Below are positions 15,858 through 25,543 of a stretch of 64,000 nucleotides of DNA, one piece after another (position 1 is the stretch's first letter; every line of letters begins with the position of its first letter). The stretch lies in NCBI GenBank assembly GCA_001898385.1, contig MKTT01000083.1:1-64000 (forward strand), in the 5' to 3' direction. The DNA comes from Planctomycetales bacterium 71-10. Its GTDB lineage: Bacteria > Planctomycetota > Planctomycetia > Isosphaerales > Isosphaeraceae. The position numbers were made by a program, and so were the translations under genes. The notes beneath the pieces are model-generated. The model saw only the letters and a program-made list of their open reading frames with translations. It was not told where the DNA came from and did no database searches.

Positions 15858-16652
15858 CTACTCCACGCCGTCGGAGGAGAAGTAGGCGAGGGCCTCGCGG
15901 TAGGCCCGTTCCACGGCCTGGAACTCGGCCGGATCCCCGCCCGCGTCCGGGTGCTTCTCCCGCGCGAGTCGCCGGTAGGCGGCCTTGATCGATCCCGTCG
16001 AGCAGGGGAAGCCGATGTCGAGGGCGGCGCACCAGGCGTGCCGCGAGGTCAGGTCGGCATGGACGCCCCGAATCCCCTTCTCCTCGCTGGCGTAGTAATA
16101 CGAACCGTGGTGGAGCACTCGCCCTTCGCGGCGCAGCGTCTCGCGGTCCACGGCCAGCGAGCGCACCTTCGGCGCCGGGCCGTCGGCCGCCTCGGCCTGC
16201 GGCTCCTCCTCGCGGAAGGGCTCGCGGTCGATGTAGATCTTCCCGGTGGTCTGCCGAACGATCCGGTGCTTGACGACCACGACCTCGCCGCGCGAGCCGG
16301 CTTGCTCGCTCTCGGAGGCGGCGTACAGGAAGGTCGGGCGAGGCGCGACGCTCGGCTTTGCGGGGGCGCGGCGGCTTAGTCGGCTCTTCGGCTTCGGCCG
16401 GGCTTCAGCGTCCTCCGCGCGGGCCGCCCCGCCGCGCTTGTAGGCCGACGCCCACTTGCTCGGCAGTCGCCTGGATCCCGCGCCGGCCGACTCGCCGGCC
16501 TTCTTCTCGGCCGACTCGGCCGTCTTCTCGTACCCTTCGGATAGGGCCTTCGCCCCCTCCCGGGCGTCGGACTCCGACGCCCAAACGACCCAGCACCATC
16601 GACCGATCCCGACCGAGCAGCAGGCGTAGGCCGCCTGTTCATCCTGAATCAT
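15858..16652 (-). CDS. Protein with C-terminal J domain
   Basis: This 264-residue protein ends in a J domain (residues about 220-264). The helix AAYRRLAREKHPD carries the HPD tripeptide needed to stimulate Hsp70 ATPase. Unlike classical DnaJ the J domain is at the C-terminus and no Gly/Phe or zinc region follows. The middle is Ala/Lys/Arg-rich and likely disordered. The N-terminus has a Cys pair and a Trp-rich segment (YACCSVGIGRWCWVVW). ATG 16652 is preferred because AGGAG lies about 10 bases upstream; an upstream start at 16709 is possible. It probably targets DnaK to a specific client. Confidence 0.75.
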   Translation of the reverse strand: MIQDEQAAYACCSVGIGRWCWVVWASESDAREGAKALSEGYEKTAESAEKKAGESAGAGSRRLPSKWASAYKRGGAARAEDAEARPKPKSRLSRRAPAKPSVAPRPTFLYAASESEQAGSRGEVVVVKHRIVRQTTGKIYIDREPFREEEPQAEAADGPAPKVRSLAVDRETLRREGRVLHHGSYYYASEEKGIRGVHADLTSRHAWCAALDIGFPCSTGSIKAAYRRLAREKHPDAGGDPAEFQAVERAYREALAYFSSDGVE

Positions 16653-16709
16653 TCCCGCCGAACTCCTGCGAACTGGTATGGTCATGCCGCGCGTCGGGGT
16701 CGCCGCCAC

Positions 16710-17843
16710 TTACAACGGCAGGCGCAGTTGCCGACCCACGCCCGGCTCCGGCCCGACGTCGAGCGAGGCAAGGGCCACCCCGAGGAGCCTGACGCCCTTG
16801 GCCACCGGGAAGAGCGGCCCGAGCAGCGCGATCACGATCTCCTCGAACATCGCCCGCGAGGCGATCGGGACGTCGTCGGTCCGGCTGCGCGTGATCTGCT
16901 GGAAGTCGGAATATTTGACCTTGAGGGTCGCCGTTCGCCCCCGGATCGCGGAGGTCTCGCAGTGGGACCACACCTTGTCGATGAGCGGTTCCAGGGCGGC
17001 GCGGGCGTCCTCGACGGTGAAGAGGTCGGCGCCGAACGTCGTCTCGGCGCCGATCGACTTGCGGACGCGATCGGGGAGCACGGGCCGGTCGTCGACGCCC
17101 CGGGCCAGCGAGAAGTAATAGGGGCCGGCCTTCCCGAAGTGCTCCTGGAGGAAGGCCGACGTCCGGGCTCGCAGGTCTCCCCCGGTGAGGATGCCGAGCC
17201 CCTCCATCTTCGCCCGGGTGACGGGGCCGATGCCGTGGAACTTGCCGACCGGCAGGCCCGCCACGAACGCCGGCCCCCGCTTCGGCGTGATGACGAACAG
17301 GCCGTCGGGCTTCCGCTCGTCGGACGCGATCTTCGCGAGGAACTTGTTGTAGGAGACGCCGGCCGACGCGGTCAGCCCGGTCTCGGCGCGGATCCTCGCC
17401 CGGATCTCCTCGGCGATCGCGGTGGCCGAGGCGATCCCCTTCAGGTTCTCGGTGACGTCGAGATACGCCTCGTCGAGCGAGAGCGGCTCAATGAGCGGCG
17501 TGTACTCGGCGAAGATCGTCCGGATCTGCCGCGAGATCGACCGATAGACGTCGAACCGCGGCTTCACGAAGATCAAGTCGGGACACTTCCGCTTCGCGCC
17601 GATGGAGGGCATCGCGGAGCGGACGCCGAATCGCCGCGCCTCATAGCTCGCGGCGGCCACGACGCCCCGCTCGCGCGAGCCGCCGACCGCCACCGGCTTG
17701 CCGCGAAGATCGGGATCGTCGCGCTGCTCGACGGAGGCGTAGAAGGCGTCCATGTCGACGTGGATGATCTTGCGTTGGCGTTCCGGGCGAACCACGTCCC
17801 CGCCCTCGACCCAGGCGATTGTTCGGACCAGCGACCTCGTCAT
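16710..17843 (-). CDS. dinB: DNA polymerase IV (Y-family)
   Basis: This translesion polymerase copies damaged templates with low fidelity. The catalytic carboxylates are in VDMDAFYASVE near the N-terminus and SLDEAYLDV at mid-palm. The helix-hairpin-helix stretch KFHGIGPVTRAKMEGLGI and a little-finger domain follow. Length (about 377 residues) is normal. The start is uncertain: ATG 17843 (residue M of MTRSLVRTI) is chosen, but the conserved part begins about 25 residues later and a GTG there could also serve. It stands alone between a J-domain gene and a DUF1572 gene. Confidence 0.93.
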   Translation of the reverse strand: MTRSLVRTIAWVEGGDVVRPERQRKIIHVDMDAFYASVEQRDDPDLRGKPVAVGGSRERGVVAAASYEARRFGVRSAMPSIGAKRKCPDLIFVKPRFDVYRSISRQIRTIFAEYTPLIEPLSLDEAYLDVTENLKGIASATAIAEEIRARIRAETGLTASAGVSYNKFLAKIASDERKPDGLFVITPKRGPAFVAGLPVGKFHGIGPVTRAKMEGLGILTGGDLRARTSAFLQEHFGKAGPYYFSLARGVDDRPVLPDRVRKSIGAETTFGADLFTVEDARAALEPLIDKVWSHCETSAIRGRTATLKVKYSDFQQITRSRTDDVPIASRAMFEEIVIALLGPLFPVAKGVRLLGVALASLDVGPEPGVGRQLRLPL

Positions 17844-17949
17844 TCGCGAGGAGTACGCCGGGAGTCTACCACAAGGATGTCCACGTGTGTACAAAATATC
17901 CGAAGGGAAATTCCGGCGAGAGCGACGGCCCGGCCATGGGGATCGAGGG

Positions 17950-18534
17950 TCACGTTTCTCCGGGGAGGGCCGGGCGATCGTGGCCCCGATCCCACGCGCG
18001 TTGATTGAAGTTCGCCGATCCGCCGCGGGGGATGGTGATCGTCTTCCAGTCGTCGCCGGCCAGGATGCGGGCGGTGAGGACGATCTGGCCGACGTGGTAG
18101 CCGCAGTGGGCCAGCGATCGCTGGATCGCCAGGGGGACGCTGTGCGGCTCGCCCCGGATGGTCACGGTCCGGGCGAGGTCGGCGGGGGATAGGGCCGAGA
18201 GGGCGTCGAAGAGGGCCCGCCAGCCGGACTCCCAGCAGGCGGACAGCTCGTCCCGGTCGGCGAAGGCGTCGACGAACTCGGCGTCGCGGTCGCGCCACGG
18301 CTTCTCGCCGTCGGTCGTCAGGAAGTCGGTCCATCGGGACCGGAGGTTCCCGGCGACGTGCTTCATGACGACGGCGATGCTGTTGGTGTTCGGGTCGAGG
18401 GCGATGCGCAGCTTCTCGTCGGGGAGTTGGGCCGTCGCCTGGTCCGCGAAGCCCTTGTTGGCGCGGAAGGAGGTCGACGAGGCGTCGATGAAAGCTCGCG
18501 CCAGGGAGTCGGTCTCGACGTCGTGTGTCGCCAT
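17950..18534 (-). CDS. DUF1572 (DinB-superfamily) protein
   Basis: This 194-residue protein has the four-helix DinB/YfiT fold pattern of DUF1572. Three histidines that bind a metal in the superfamily are visible in MKHVAGN and in CGYHVGQ near residue 155. Members act on small thiols or are of unknown function. No relation to DNA polymerase DinB is implied. ATG 18534 has GAGAGG upstream and excludes a non-conserved extension. It is followed by the dinB gene on the same strand after 106 bases. Confidence 0.85.
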   Translation of the reverse strand: MATHDVETDSLARAFIDASSTSFRANKGFADQATAQLPDEKLRIALDPNTNSIAVVMKHVAGNLRSRWTDFLTTDGEKPWRDRDAEFVDAFADRDELSACWESGWRALFDALSALSPADLARTVTIRGEPHSVPLAIQRSLAHCGYHVGQIVLTARILAGDDWKTITIPRGGSANFNQRAWDRGHDRPALPGET

Positions 18535-18643
18535 GATGCCTCTCGATCGCGGGAGTGGGAGGGAGTGGGTCGAATCGTCGACCTTTCGACCCCGACCCAC
18601 GACTCCGGGTTCGTGCCCTCGGTCGCTTCGCCGTCCGCCGGCC

Positions 18644-20734
18644 TCACGGGGCGAGTCCCGGCCAGGGGGGCGTCGCGCCGAGCTTCGCGGCCAACTCCCG
18701 CGTCCACGACCACGCGGCGGGCGGGGACGATTCGAGGCGAACGGCCGCCGGGTGGAGCAGGGCGAGGGCCTGCGGCGCGTCGAGGATGCGGCCGAGGTTC
18801 AGGAAGGCGGGGCCGTCGCGGACGGTGGCCGGCGGCGATTGGAGGATGAGCTTCGCGGGGGGGCCTTCGAGGATCGAGGCCCAGAGGGCGAGCGGGGCGG
18901 ATTCGCCGCGGGCGATCAGCGTGAGCGGCGAGCCGTTGGACGGGCGCAGGCATCGCAGGGCGTCGCGGACCTCGGCGACGCGATGGGCGTCGAGCGTCGT
19001 CCCCAGGAGCGCGAACCGGCGGCGGATCCCCACGTCGCGCGACGGCGGCCACGCCGTACGGCCGATCCCGCGGGGTGCGAGGAAGGCCGTGCTCACGCCG
19101 GCGTCGGCCCTCGCCTTGAGGGCGGCGAACTCGGGCAGGCCGGAGGGGTCGGCGTCCCCCTCGAAGGCGTCGATCAGCGGGGCGTACCGCTTCCAGTCGT
19201 CGGCCGTCATCACGATCAGGTCGAGGCCGACGGACTTCGAGCGGCCGGGATCGTGGAACATCCACAGGCGTTGATGCAGGTCGGGATGGGCCTGGGGACC
19301 CACGTCGTAGGCCGTTGCGCCCAGGCCGGCCCTGACGATCTCGGTCGACCCCTGCGCATCCCGATCGGCGTAGGGATGTCGGACCAGGGTGGAGCCGTCG
19401 TCGGGCTCGGTGAAGGTCTTGAGCCGAAGCTCGCTGCGGAGACGGTCCTTCGTCGCGACCCATCCCTCGGCCGTCGGCTCGGGCGCGACGGCGACCGGGA
19501 CGAACGACTCGTCGACGGTGTCGTTGACGTTCGCCGGCAGGGGCTCGCCGGGCTCCAGGACCTTCAGGAGTTCGATGGGGATGGACCGATCGGGCTCCCG
19601 GACGGCGGCGAGGGGCTGCGCGGCGTCGCCTTTGAGGTGCTTCTCGAACCAGGCGAAGGCGGGATGGCGGATCTCCGGCGTGTCGACGTGGCCCCCCTTG
19701 CCGATCACCAGGTCGAGGCGGTCGCGCGCGCCGTACCAGCCGTAGGCCGTCTCCAGACGGCCGTAGATCCGCCGGACGCCGGCCTCGGGGAAGATGGGGT
19801 CGGCGTCGGTGTTCTCGACGAGCAGCGCCTTGGGGGCGACGAGCGCGGCGAGCATCGTGTAATCCCAGCGGTATGTGTTCACAAAGTACATGCAGTCGCA
19901 ATGGCCGTCGATCACGCCGTCGGGGTGGGGGCCCCCGGGGGCGCCGGCGACGACGTGGTCGCGCAGGTCGGTGATCCCGGCGACGGGGACGACGACCTTG
20001 AGGCGGTCGTCCACCGCGCCCAGGTACCACGACATCGCCCCGCCCCCCGACCGGCCGGTGACGCCCAGGCGCTCCGGGTCGACCTCGGGGCGGGAGCAGA
20101 GGTAGTCGAGCCCTCGGATCCCGTTCCAGACCTCGACGCCCGCCGGGGTGTACCCGCGTGACTGCCACCACCAGCGGCCGGAGCGGTAGGTGCCGTGGTG
20201 CTCGCCGGGGACCTCGCCGAGCTGGAGCGTGTCGACGACCAGGCAGACGTAGCCGTTGGCCGCGAACCAGGCGGCGTGGTGCTGGTAGTGGGCCTTGTTG
20301 CCGTAGATCACGCCGTCCTTCTCGACCTTGCCGTGGCCGCAGACGTACAGCACGGCCGGCAGCGGCTTCTCCACGACCTTCGGCCGATACAGGTTCGCCG
20401 TGACGTACAGGCCGGGCGACGACTGGTACAGGATCCGTTCGACCATGAAGTCGGGCCGCTCGATCACCCCTCGGACCTCGGCCTTCAGGTCCGTCCGCGG
20501 CGGCATCGGGTCGAGCCCCAGCATCTCGCGCATCCGGCGCTGAAGCTCCGGCCGCCTCGCCTTCCACTCCTCGGCCGTCTTCACGTCCAGTAACGGACGC
20601 GCGGCGATGGCCTCGGCCTCGGCCTTGAAGTAGGCGGCCAGTTCGGGCGGGATGGGATCCTTGGCGTGCGCGAAGGTCGCCAGGCAGGCGATGAGGGTCG
20701 CGCCCAGCGTCGTCGGTGCGGTTCGGATCGGCAT
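18644..20734 (-). CDS. Secreted alpha/beta-hydrolase, acetyl-xylan-esterase-like
   Basis: This 696-residue protein has a signal peptide (ATLIACLATFAHA) and an alpha/beta-hydrolase domain in residues about 110-380. The nucleophile elbow is GRSGGG, and the catalytic His is likely in GKGGHVDTP. The oxyanion segment YVCGHGKVEK matches the large Planctomycete esterase family related to acetyl xylan esterases. The C-terminal 300 residues form a second, degenerate hydrolase-like half without an obvious nucleophile. It probably deacylates plant or algal polysaccharide in the periplasm. The next gene on the same strand starts 110 bases below. Confidence 0.8.
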   Translation of the reverse strand: MPIRTAPTTLGATLIACLATFAHAKDPIPPELAAYFKAEAEAIAARPLLDVKTAEEWKARRPELQRRMREMLGLDPMPPRTDLKAEVRGVIERPDFMVERILYQSSPGLYVTANLYRPKVVEKPLPAVLYVCGHGKVEKDGVIYGNKAHYQHHAAWFAANGYVCLVVDTLQLGEVPGEHHGTYRSGRWWWQSRGYTPAGVEVWNGIRGLDYLCSRPEVDPERLGVTGRSGGGAMSWYLGAVDDRLKVVVPVAGITDLRDHVVAGAPGGPHPDGVIDGHCDCMYFVNTYRWDYTMLAALVAPKALLVENTDADPIFPEAGVRRIYGRLETAYGWYGARDRLDLVIGKGGHVDTPEIRHPAFAWFEKHLKGDAAQPLAAVREPDRSIPIELLKVLEPGEPLPANVNDTVDESFVPVAVAPEPTAEGWVATKDRLRSELRLKTFTEPDDGSTLVRHPYADRDAQGSTEIVRAGLGATAYDVGPQAHPDLHQRLWMFHDPGRSKSVGLDLIVMTADDWKRYAPLIDAFEGDADPSGLPEFAALKARADAGVSTAFLAPRGIGRTAWPPSRDVGIRRRFALLGTTLDAHRVAEVRDALRCLRPSNGSPLTLIARGESAPLALWASILEGPPAKLILQSPPATVRDGPAFLNLGRILDAPQALALLHPAAVRLESSPPAAWSWTRELAAKLGATPPWPGLAP

Positions 20735-20755
20735 GGACGGGGCTCCGGTGGTGGG

Positions 20756-21493
20756 TCAGGGGGCGGCCGGGAGGAACTGGGCGGCCCATTCGGCCTCGGC
20801 CGCGCTCAGGGGGGGCTGGGGCGGCCCGTCGTAGACGTCGTGCTCGTAACCGGCCTCGTCGTAGACGCGGTCGAGCAGGGCTTGCAGGTCCAGCGAGGCG
20901 TCCGGCCGCGAGGGCCGGAGGGGGATCGGGATGGTGGGGAGGCGGTCGGCCAGGCCGATCGGCCAGAAGCCCGCGTCGGGCCGTTCGTCGGGCCGGCTCA
21001 CGAGGACCGAGTAGACGCAGTCCGGGCGGCCCTCGTCCGGCATCGGCGACCCGCCGCGCAGGAGGTCGATCTCGACGAGGTTCGTCCGCGAGCCGAGGAC
21101 GCCCGCGCGCTTCGCCAGGTACTGCGACCGGTCCGGCCCGCTTCGACGCTTGTTCGACGGGCTGAGCAGTTCGACGACCGTGACCACCTCGCGCGAGGCG
21201 CGGTCGACGATCTGGAGGTAAGCCTCTTGGGTCGGCTCGACCTGGGTCAATCGCACGCGGGCGGGGGCGTCGAGGATCGCGACGCCCTCCGGCCGGGGCC
21301 CTTCGCGATGCGGCGTCTTCGCGACCGAGAGGTCGGCGCGGCCGAGGAGGTGGTCGTCCACGCGCGCGATGAAGTCCGGACGGATCTGCGCCCCGATCAC
21401 GCCGGCGCCGAGGATCAGGAAGCGCTCATGGAAATCGTGCCAGGCGACGTCGCGTTCGAGGTACGGGTTCATCCCCGGGAAGGGCGAGGGCAT
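20756..21493 (-). CDS. DUF4058 family protein
   Basis: This 245-residue protein starts MPSPFPGMNPYLE, the hallmark N-terminus of DUF4058, and contains the conserved VVELLSPSNKR segment, which resembles the catalytic region of restriction-endonuclease-like (Uma2-type) folds. Its function is not established. ATG 21493 has GGAG 9 bases upstream. The gene overlaps the 3' end of the flavoprotein gene by 25 bases, so the two are coupled. Confidence 0.87.
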   Translation of the reverse strand: MPSPFPGMNPYLERDVAWHDFHERFLILGAGVIGAQIRPDFIARVDDHLLGRADLSVAKTPHREGPRPEGVAILDAPARVRLTQVEPTQEAYLQIVDRASREVVTVVELLSPSNKRRSGPDRSQYLAKRAGVLGSRTNLVEIDLLRGGSPMPDEGRPDCVYSVLVSRPDERPDAGFWPIGLADRLPTIPIPLRPSRPDASLDLQALLDRVYDEAGYEHDVYDGPPQPPLSAAEAEWAAQFLPAAP

Positions 21494-22644
21494 GGTCGGA
21501 TCTCCGGGGCGATGGATCCAGGGATGCGCTTCCAGGCGTCGAACGCCGGCGCGACGGGCGCGCCCGTCGCCATGTCGGCGAGGAGGCGGCCGACGAGGAT
21601 GGAGAACTTGAAGCCGTGGCCGCTGCACGGGCTGGCGACGATCACGTCGGGCCGCGCGGGATGGGAGTCGACGAGGAACCGCTCGTCCGGCGCGACGGTG
21701 TAGAGGCAGGTCTCCGTCGCGACGACCTCGGCGCCGGCGAGGACCGGGAGGTGGCGGCGGAGGAAGTCGCGGACGAGGGCGACGTCGGCGGCGGCGACGG
21801 TCGCCGGCTCGTCGGGGTCGGTCTCGGGCCCGCCGTGCCGCGCGGCCTTCACGCCGGGGGCCAGGAATTCGGGCATGCCGTAGAACGCCTCGTCGGGCGT
21901 CGGGCCCATGTGGATGAAGGTCGGGAACCGGCCGACCTGGAACGGGGCCGGGTTCGGCGGGCGGAAGTAGAGGACCCGCTGGCGCGTGGGCCGGAGCGTC
22001 GCGGCCAGCTCCGGGACCAGCCGCCCGATCCACGAGCCGGCCGCCAAGACGAGCCGCTCGGCCTCGATCGTCAGCGCGTCCGAGACGATCGTCGGCCGCT
22101 CGCCGTCCAGGTCGATCCGGCGGACGGGCGTCTCGGCCAGGATGCGCGTGCCCGGGGCGCCGCGGGCCAGCTCGACCTCGGCCTCCAGCGCCCGAGCCGC
22201 GGCGACCATGCCGGCGTCGGGTTCGAAGACGGCCTCGTAATCGGCGGGGAGATCGAACGCCGGCTGGGCCGCGTTCCATTCGGATCCCGACATGACCCGA
22301 TACGACACGCCGAGGTCCGCCAGGTTCGCCGCCACCCGGCCGACGTACCCGACGCCCGGCGGCCCGAACGAGACGCCGCCGGTGCGGACGTAGAGCGAGC
22401 GGCCGGCGTCGGCCTCCAGCTCGGCCCAGGCGCGGAAGGCTTCGGGCATGAGGCGGGCGTAGGTGGGGTCGGCGTACGAGTGCCGGATGATCCGCGCCGC
22501 GCCGTGCGAACTCCCCCGAGCATGGCCGAGCCCGAACTGCTCGACCAGCACGACCGGCTCGCCGCGACGGGCCAGGTGGTACGCCGCCGCGCACCCCACG
22601 GCCCCCGCGCCGACCACCACGTTCTTCGCGACCAGTCGCTCCAT
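21469..22644 (-). CDS. Sarcosine oxidase / N-methyl-tryptophan oxidase-like flavoprotein
   Basis: This 391-residue FAD enzyme should oxidise an N-methyl amino acid, releasing formaldehyde and hydrogen peroxide. The Rossmann motif VVGAGAVGCAAAYHLA is at the N-terminus, followed by the family signature GSSHGAARIIR. ETCLYTVAPDERFLVD carries the cysteine that covalently binds FAD in monomeric sarcosine oxidase. SPCSGHGFKF, near the C-terminus, lies near the substrate site. Length matches the MSOX/SolA family (about 390). Substrate is inferred only at family level. Confidence 0.88.
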   Translation of the reverse strand: MERLVAKNVVVGAGAVGCAAAYHLARRGEPVVLVEQFGLGHARGSSHGAARIIRHSYADPTYARLMPEAFRAWAELEADAGRSLYVRTGGVSFGPPGVGYVGRVAANLADLGVSYRVMSGSEWNAAQPAFDLPADYEAVFEPDAGMVAAARALEAEVELARGAPGTRILAETPVRRIDLDGERPTIVSDALTIEAERLVLAAGSWIGRLVPELAATLRPTRQRVLYFRPPNPAPFQVGRFPTFIHMGPTPDEAFYGMPEFLAPGVKAARHGGPETDPDEPATVAAADVALVRDFLRRHLPVLAGAEVVATETCLYTVAPDERFLVDSHPARPDVIVASPCSGHGFKFSILVGRLLADMATGAPVAPAFDAWKRIPGSIAPEIRPCPRPSRG

Positions 22645-22714
22645 GGACGGCGGGCCCCCGGGCCGTGGCTGGCGGGATGAGGAACCGCCAGCGTACAGCG
22701 CGGGGGAGGGGGGC

Positions 22715-25543
22715 TCAACCGTTCGAGGTCCGCATCCCGGGCCGGGAGACGCGGGCGGCGACCGTCGGGGCGGCCGTCGTCGCCGAGGCCCGGCCCGCGA
22801 AGGCCGTCGCGGGCGAGGCGGCCCGGAACGGCGGGCGAGGCTTCGGGGCGGCCGGCGCGGCGTCGGACGTCGCGCCCATCGGTGCCGTCGCCACGGGCGC
22901 GGCGGCCATCGCGTTCCAGGTCGACCAGGAGGACGACGAGGCCGACGCGCTCGGCGTGCCGAAGACCTGGACGTCGTACAGGGAGTAATTGTTGCTCCCG
23001 TTGACCTTGGTGCAGTAGATCCGAAGGAAGCGGCCCGAGCCCGCGAGGCCCGACTGGAGATCGACGCCGACCTTCGTGTTCCCGGTCACGGAGCGGATGG
23101 TCGTCCAGGTCGAGCCGTCGTCGCTGACCTGGAGCTGGTAGTCCGCCGCCGCCGCCGCCCGCTCCCAGTTCAGGGCCACGGTCGACAGGTCGTACTTCGC
23201 CCCCAGGTCGATCGCCAGCCAGCCGATCGAATCCTTCTGCATCCACTGGCCGCTCGACCAGCGCGACGCGGAGGACGGGTCGATGGCCATCGCGGCCGCG
23301 TAGAAGTTGCTCTCGTTGGACGACGACGTGACCACCTTGCCCGACGCCAGGTTCGCGATCGCCTCGCCGTAGACGTTGAAGTCCCAGAGCGAATAGTTGT
23401 TGTTGATGGGCCCGGGGTTGAGGCAGAGCACCCGCACATACCGCCCGACCCCGCCCAGGTCGGCGAAGTAGGCCGGGCCGGACGAGCGGTTCCCCTTCAC
23501 GTCGACCAGGGTGGTCCAGGTCGCGCCGTCGACGCTGGCCTGGACCTGGTAGTCGGCCGCATAGGCCGCCTCCCAGTTCAGGCGGACGTCCCGGATCGCC
23601 GAGACCGAGCCCAGGTCCACCGACAGCCAGGCCGTGCGCGAGCCCTGCATCCACTGGCCGCTCGACCATCGCGAGCCACCCAGGCCGTCGAACGCCGCCG
23701 AGGGGGCGAAGGCGTTGGACTCGGTCGACGTCGCCACGGCCGCCTTGCCGGCCGCCAGGTCGACCATCCGCGTCCCCATGACCTGGAAGTCGTACAGCGA
23801 GTAGTTGTTCGACCCCGCGCTCGTGCGGGTGCAGAAGACCCGGATGAACCGCCCCTCGCCGGACAGGCCGGTCAGCTCGACGGGTCCGGCCGACCGGTTC
23901 CCCGTCACCGTCTTGATGGTCGTCCAGCTCGCGCCGTCGGCGCTCATCTGGACCTGGTAGTCGACCGCGTAGGCCGTCTCCCAGTTCAGGCGGACGGACG
24001 CGACGTCGACGAAGTCCTGGAGGTCGACCTGATACCAGGCGGTCGAGTTGGGCTGCATCCACTGCCCGCTGGACCACCGCGTCGAAGACGAGAAGTCGAC
24101 GGCCAGTGCGGGGTTGTACGACCACGATTCGATCGACGAGGAGGTCGCGGGCTTGCCGGCGGCGAGGTCGGCCAGAGGGCGGATTTCCACGGCGTCGACC
24201 GTGGCGTCCCCCTTCAGCGCCTTGAAGGCGATCGCGATCGCGCCCGAGCCGTCGGCCTGGACGATCAGGTCGCGGCCCACGCCCCGGTTCGCGCCGCCGG
24301 CCGCGACGAAGACGTCGAGGGCGGAGATCTGCGTGGCCCCGTTGACGAGCACGTCGAACAGCCGTTGGTTCGCCCCGGAGTAGCGGGTCTCGGAGAAGTC
24401 GAGCCGGACGCGGTAGGTCCCGCCGGGGGTCAGGCCGTCCACCTTGTAGGAGAACGCCGAGCCCTGGCGGGCCGTCTTCCAGACGGCGGCTGCGGGGGGA
24501 GAGTCGACGCCGGACGCGTCGACGGTCGCCGTGGTCGCGACGGCCGTCCCGCCCTGATAGTAGGCGTCGGCCGTCGAGCCGGCGTCGATCACGATCGAGC
24601 CGTCGGCCGCGACGAGGTTGGCGCGGGCCTTCGCGACCGCCGCCGCGGGGGCCAGCACGCCCCCGGTCTTCGACCATGCGCCGACGGACTGGGCCTTCGG
24701 CGTGACCGTCGAGGTCAGGACGTCGACGACCTGCCTCGCCGAGGTCCCGGCGGGGAGCAGCGAGGCCACCACTCCGGCCACGCCCGACGTGTAGGCGGCC
24801 GAGTACGACGTGAACCCCTCGGGCCCGGCGTAGGCCCCGAAGTCGACGTGGACGGCCCCCCAGTTCGACGCCGAAGTCAGCGTCCCGCCCGCGTCGGTCG
24901 CGGCGGCGACGACCACGTTGGTCGGGGTGGGGCGGGTGGAGGAGTAGGAGGCGTCGTCGGCGTAGGGGGGGAAGACCGCGATGGTCTCGATGCTCCGCGA
25001 CGAGTTCCCCGGCGCGGTGACGACGACGGCCCCCTTCGATTCCGCGTAGGCGATCGCGTCGACCAGCGTCGATCCGTCGCGCGGGTCGGAGGCGTCCGTC
25101 AGGGTCGGATTGTAGGAGAAGTTGACGCTCAGGTTGATGACCGACGCCCCCTTGTCGGCCGCGTAGTAGACGCCTCGGATCAGTGCGTCGGCGTCGATGT
25201 TGAGGCCGGACGAGGTGTCGCGGATGGGCAGGATCTTGACGTCCGGGGCCCGCCCGGCGGCGGCCCCGGCGGCGACGATCCCCTGCACGGTCATGTTGGC
25301 GACGACCGACCCGTGGCCGTGCGCGGCGCTGGTGTCGACGATCGAGGAGGCCCCGGCGGAGGCGTACGACGTCTTGTTGTAGGCGTCGTATCCCGAGGCC
25401 AGGTCGAGATAAGGGACGACGGCGGCGTCGCTCAGGTCGACCCCGGAATCGATGATCGCGATCAGGGTGGTGAGGAGAGCCCGCGGTTCAAGGGCGAGGA
25501 GGCCGTGCAGACGGCGCGATGCGCCTCTTCGTCGTCGGATCAT
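22715..25543 (-). CDS. LEPR-XLL secreted subtilase with malectin and three discoidin domains
   Basis: This 942-residue surface protein starts with the Planctomycete export motif LEPRALL at residues 18-24. A subtilisin-like domain follows: Asp32 in IIDSGVD, His in AAHGHGS near residue 75, Asn in APGNSS, and the serine in FTSYSAAYTSG, where the usual Gly of GTS is Phe. Residues about 330-460 look like a malectin-type sugar-binding domain. Three F5/8 type C (discoidin) repeats follow, each with RWSSGQWMQ at its centre. An Ala/Pro-rich tail ends the protein. It probably binds and cleaves extracellular material. Whether the protease is active is uncertain because of the Gly to Phe change. Confidence 0.85.
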   Translation of the reverse strand: MIRRRRGASRRLHGLLALEPRALLTTLIAIIDSGVDLSDAAVVPYLDLASGYDAYNKTSYASAGASSIVDTSAAHGHGSVVANMTVQGIVAAGAAAGRAPDVKILPIRDTSSGLNIDADALIRGVYYAADKGASVINLSVNFSYNPTLTDASDPRDGSTLVDAIAYAESKGAVVVTAPGNSSRSIETIAVFPPYADDASYSSTRPTPTNVVVAAATDAGGTLTSASNWGAVHVDFGAYAGPEGFTSYSAAYTSGVAGVVASLLPAGTSARQVVDVLTSTVTPKAQSVGAWSKTGGVLAPAAAVAKARANLVAADGSIVIDAGSTADAYYQGGTAVATTATVDASGVDSPPAAAVWKTARQGSAFSYKVDGLTPGGTYRVRLDFSETRYSGANQRLFDVLVNGATQISALDVFVAAGGANRGVGRDLIVQADGSGAIAIAFKALKGDATVDAVEIRPLADLAAGKPATSSSIESWSYNPALAVDFSSSTRWSSGQWMQPNSTAWYQVDLQDFVDVASVRLNWETAYAVDYQVQMSADGASWTTIKTVTGNRSAGPVELTGLSGEGRFIRVFCTRTSAGSNNYSLYDFQVMGTRMVDLAAGKAAVATSTESNAFAPSAAFDGLGGSRWSSGQWMQGSRTAWLSVDLGSVSAIRDVRLNWEAAYAADYQVQASVDGATWTTLVDVKGNRSSGPAYFADLGGVGRYVRVLCLNPGPINNNYSLWDFNVYGEAIANLASGKVVTSSSNESNFYAAAMAIDPSSASRWSSGQWMQKDSIGWLAIDLGAKYDLSTVALNWERAAAAADYQLQVSDDGSTWTTIRSVTGNTKVGVDLQSGLAGSGRFLRIYCTKVNGSNNYSLYDVQVFGTPSASASSSSWSTWNAMAAAPVATAPMGATSDAAPAAPKPRPPFRAASPATAFAGRASATTAAPTVAARVSRPGMRTSNG

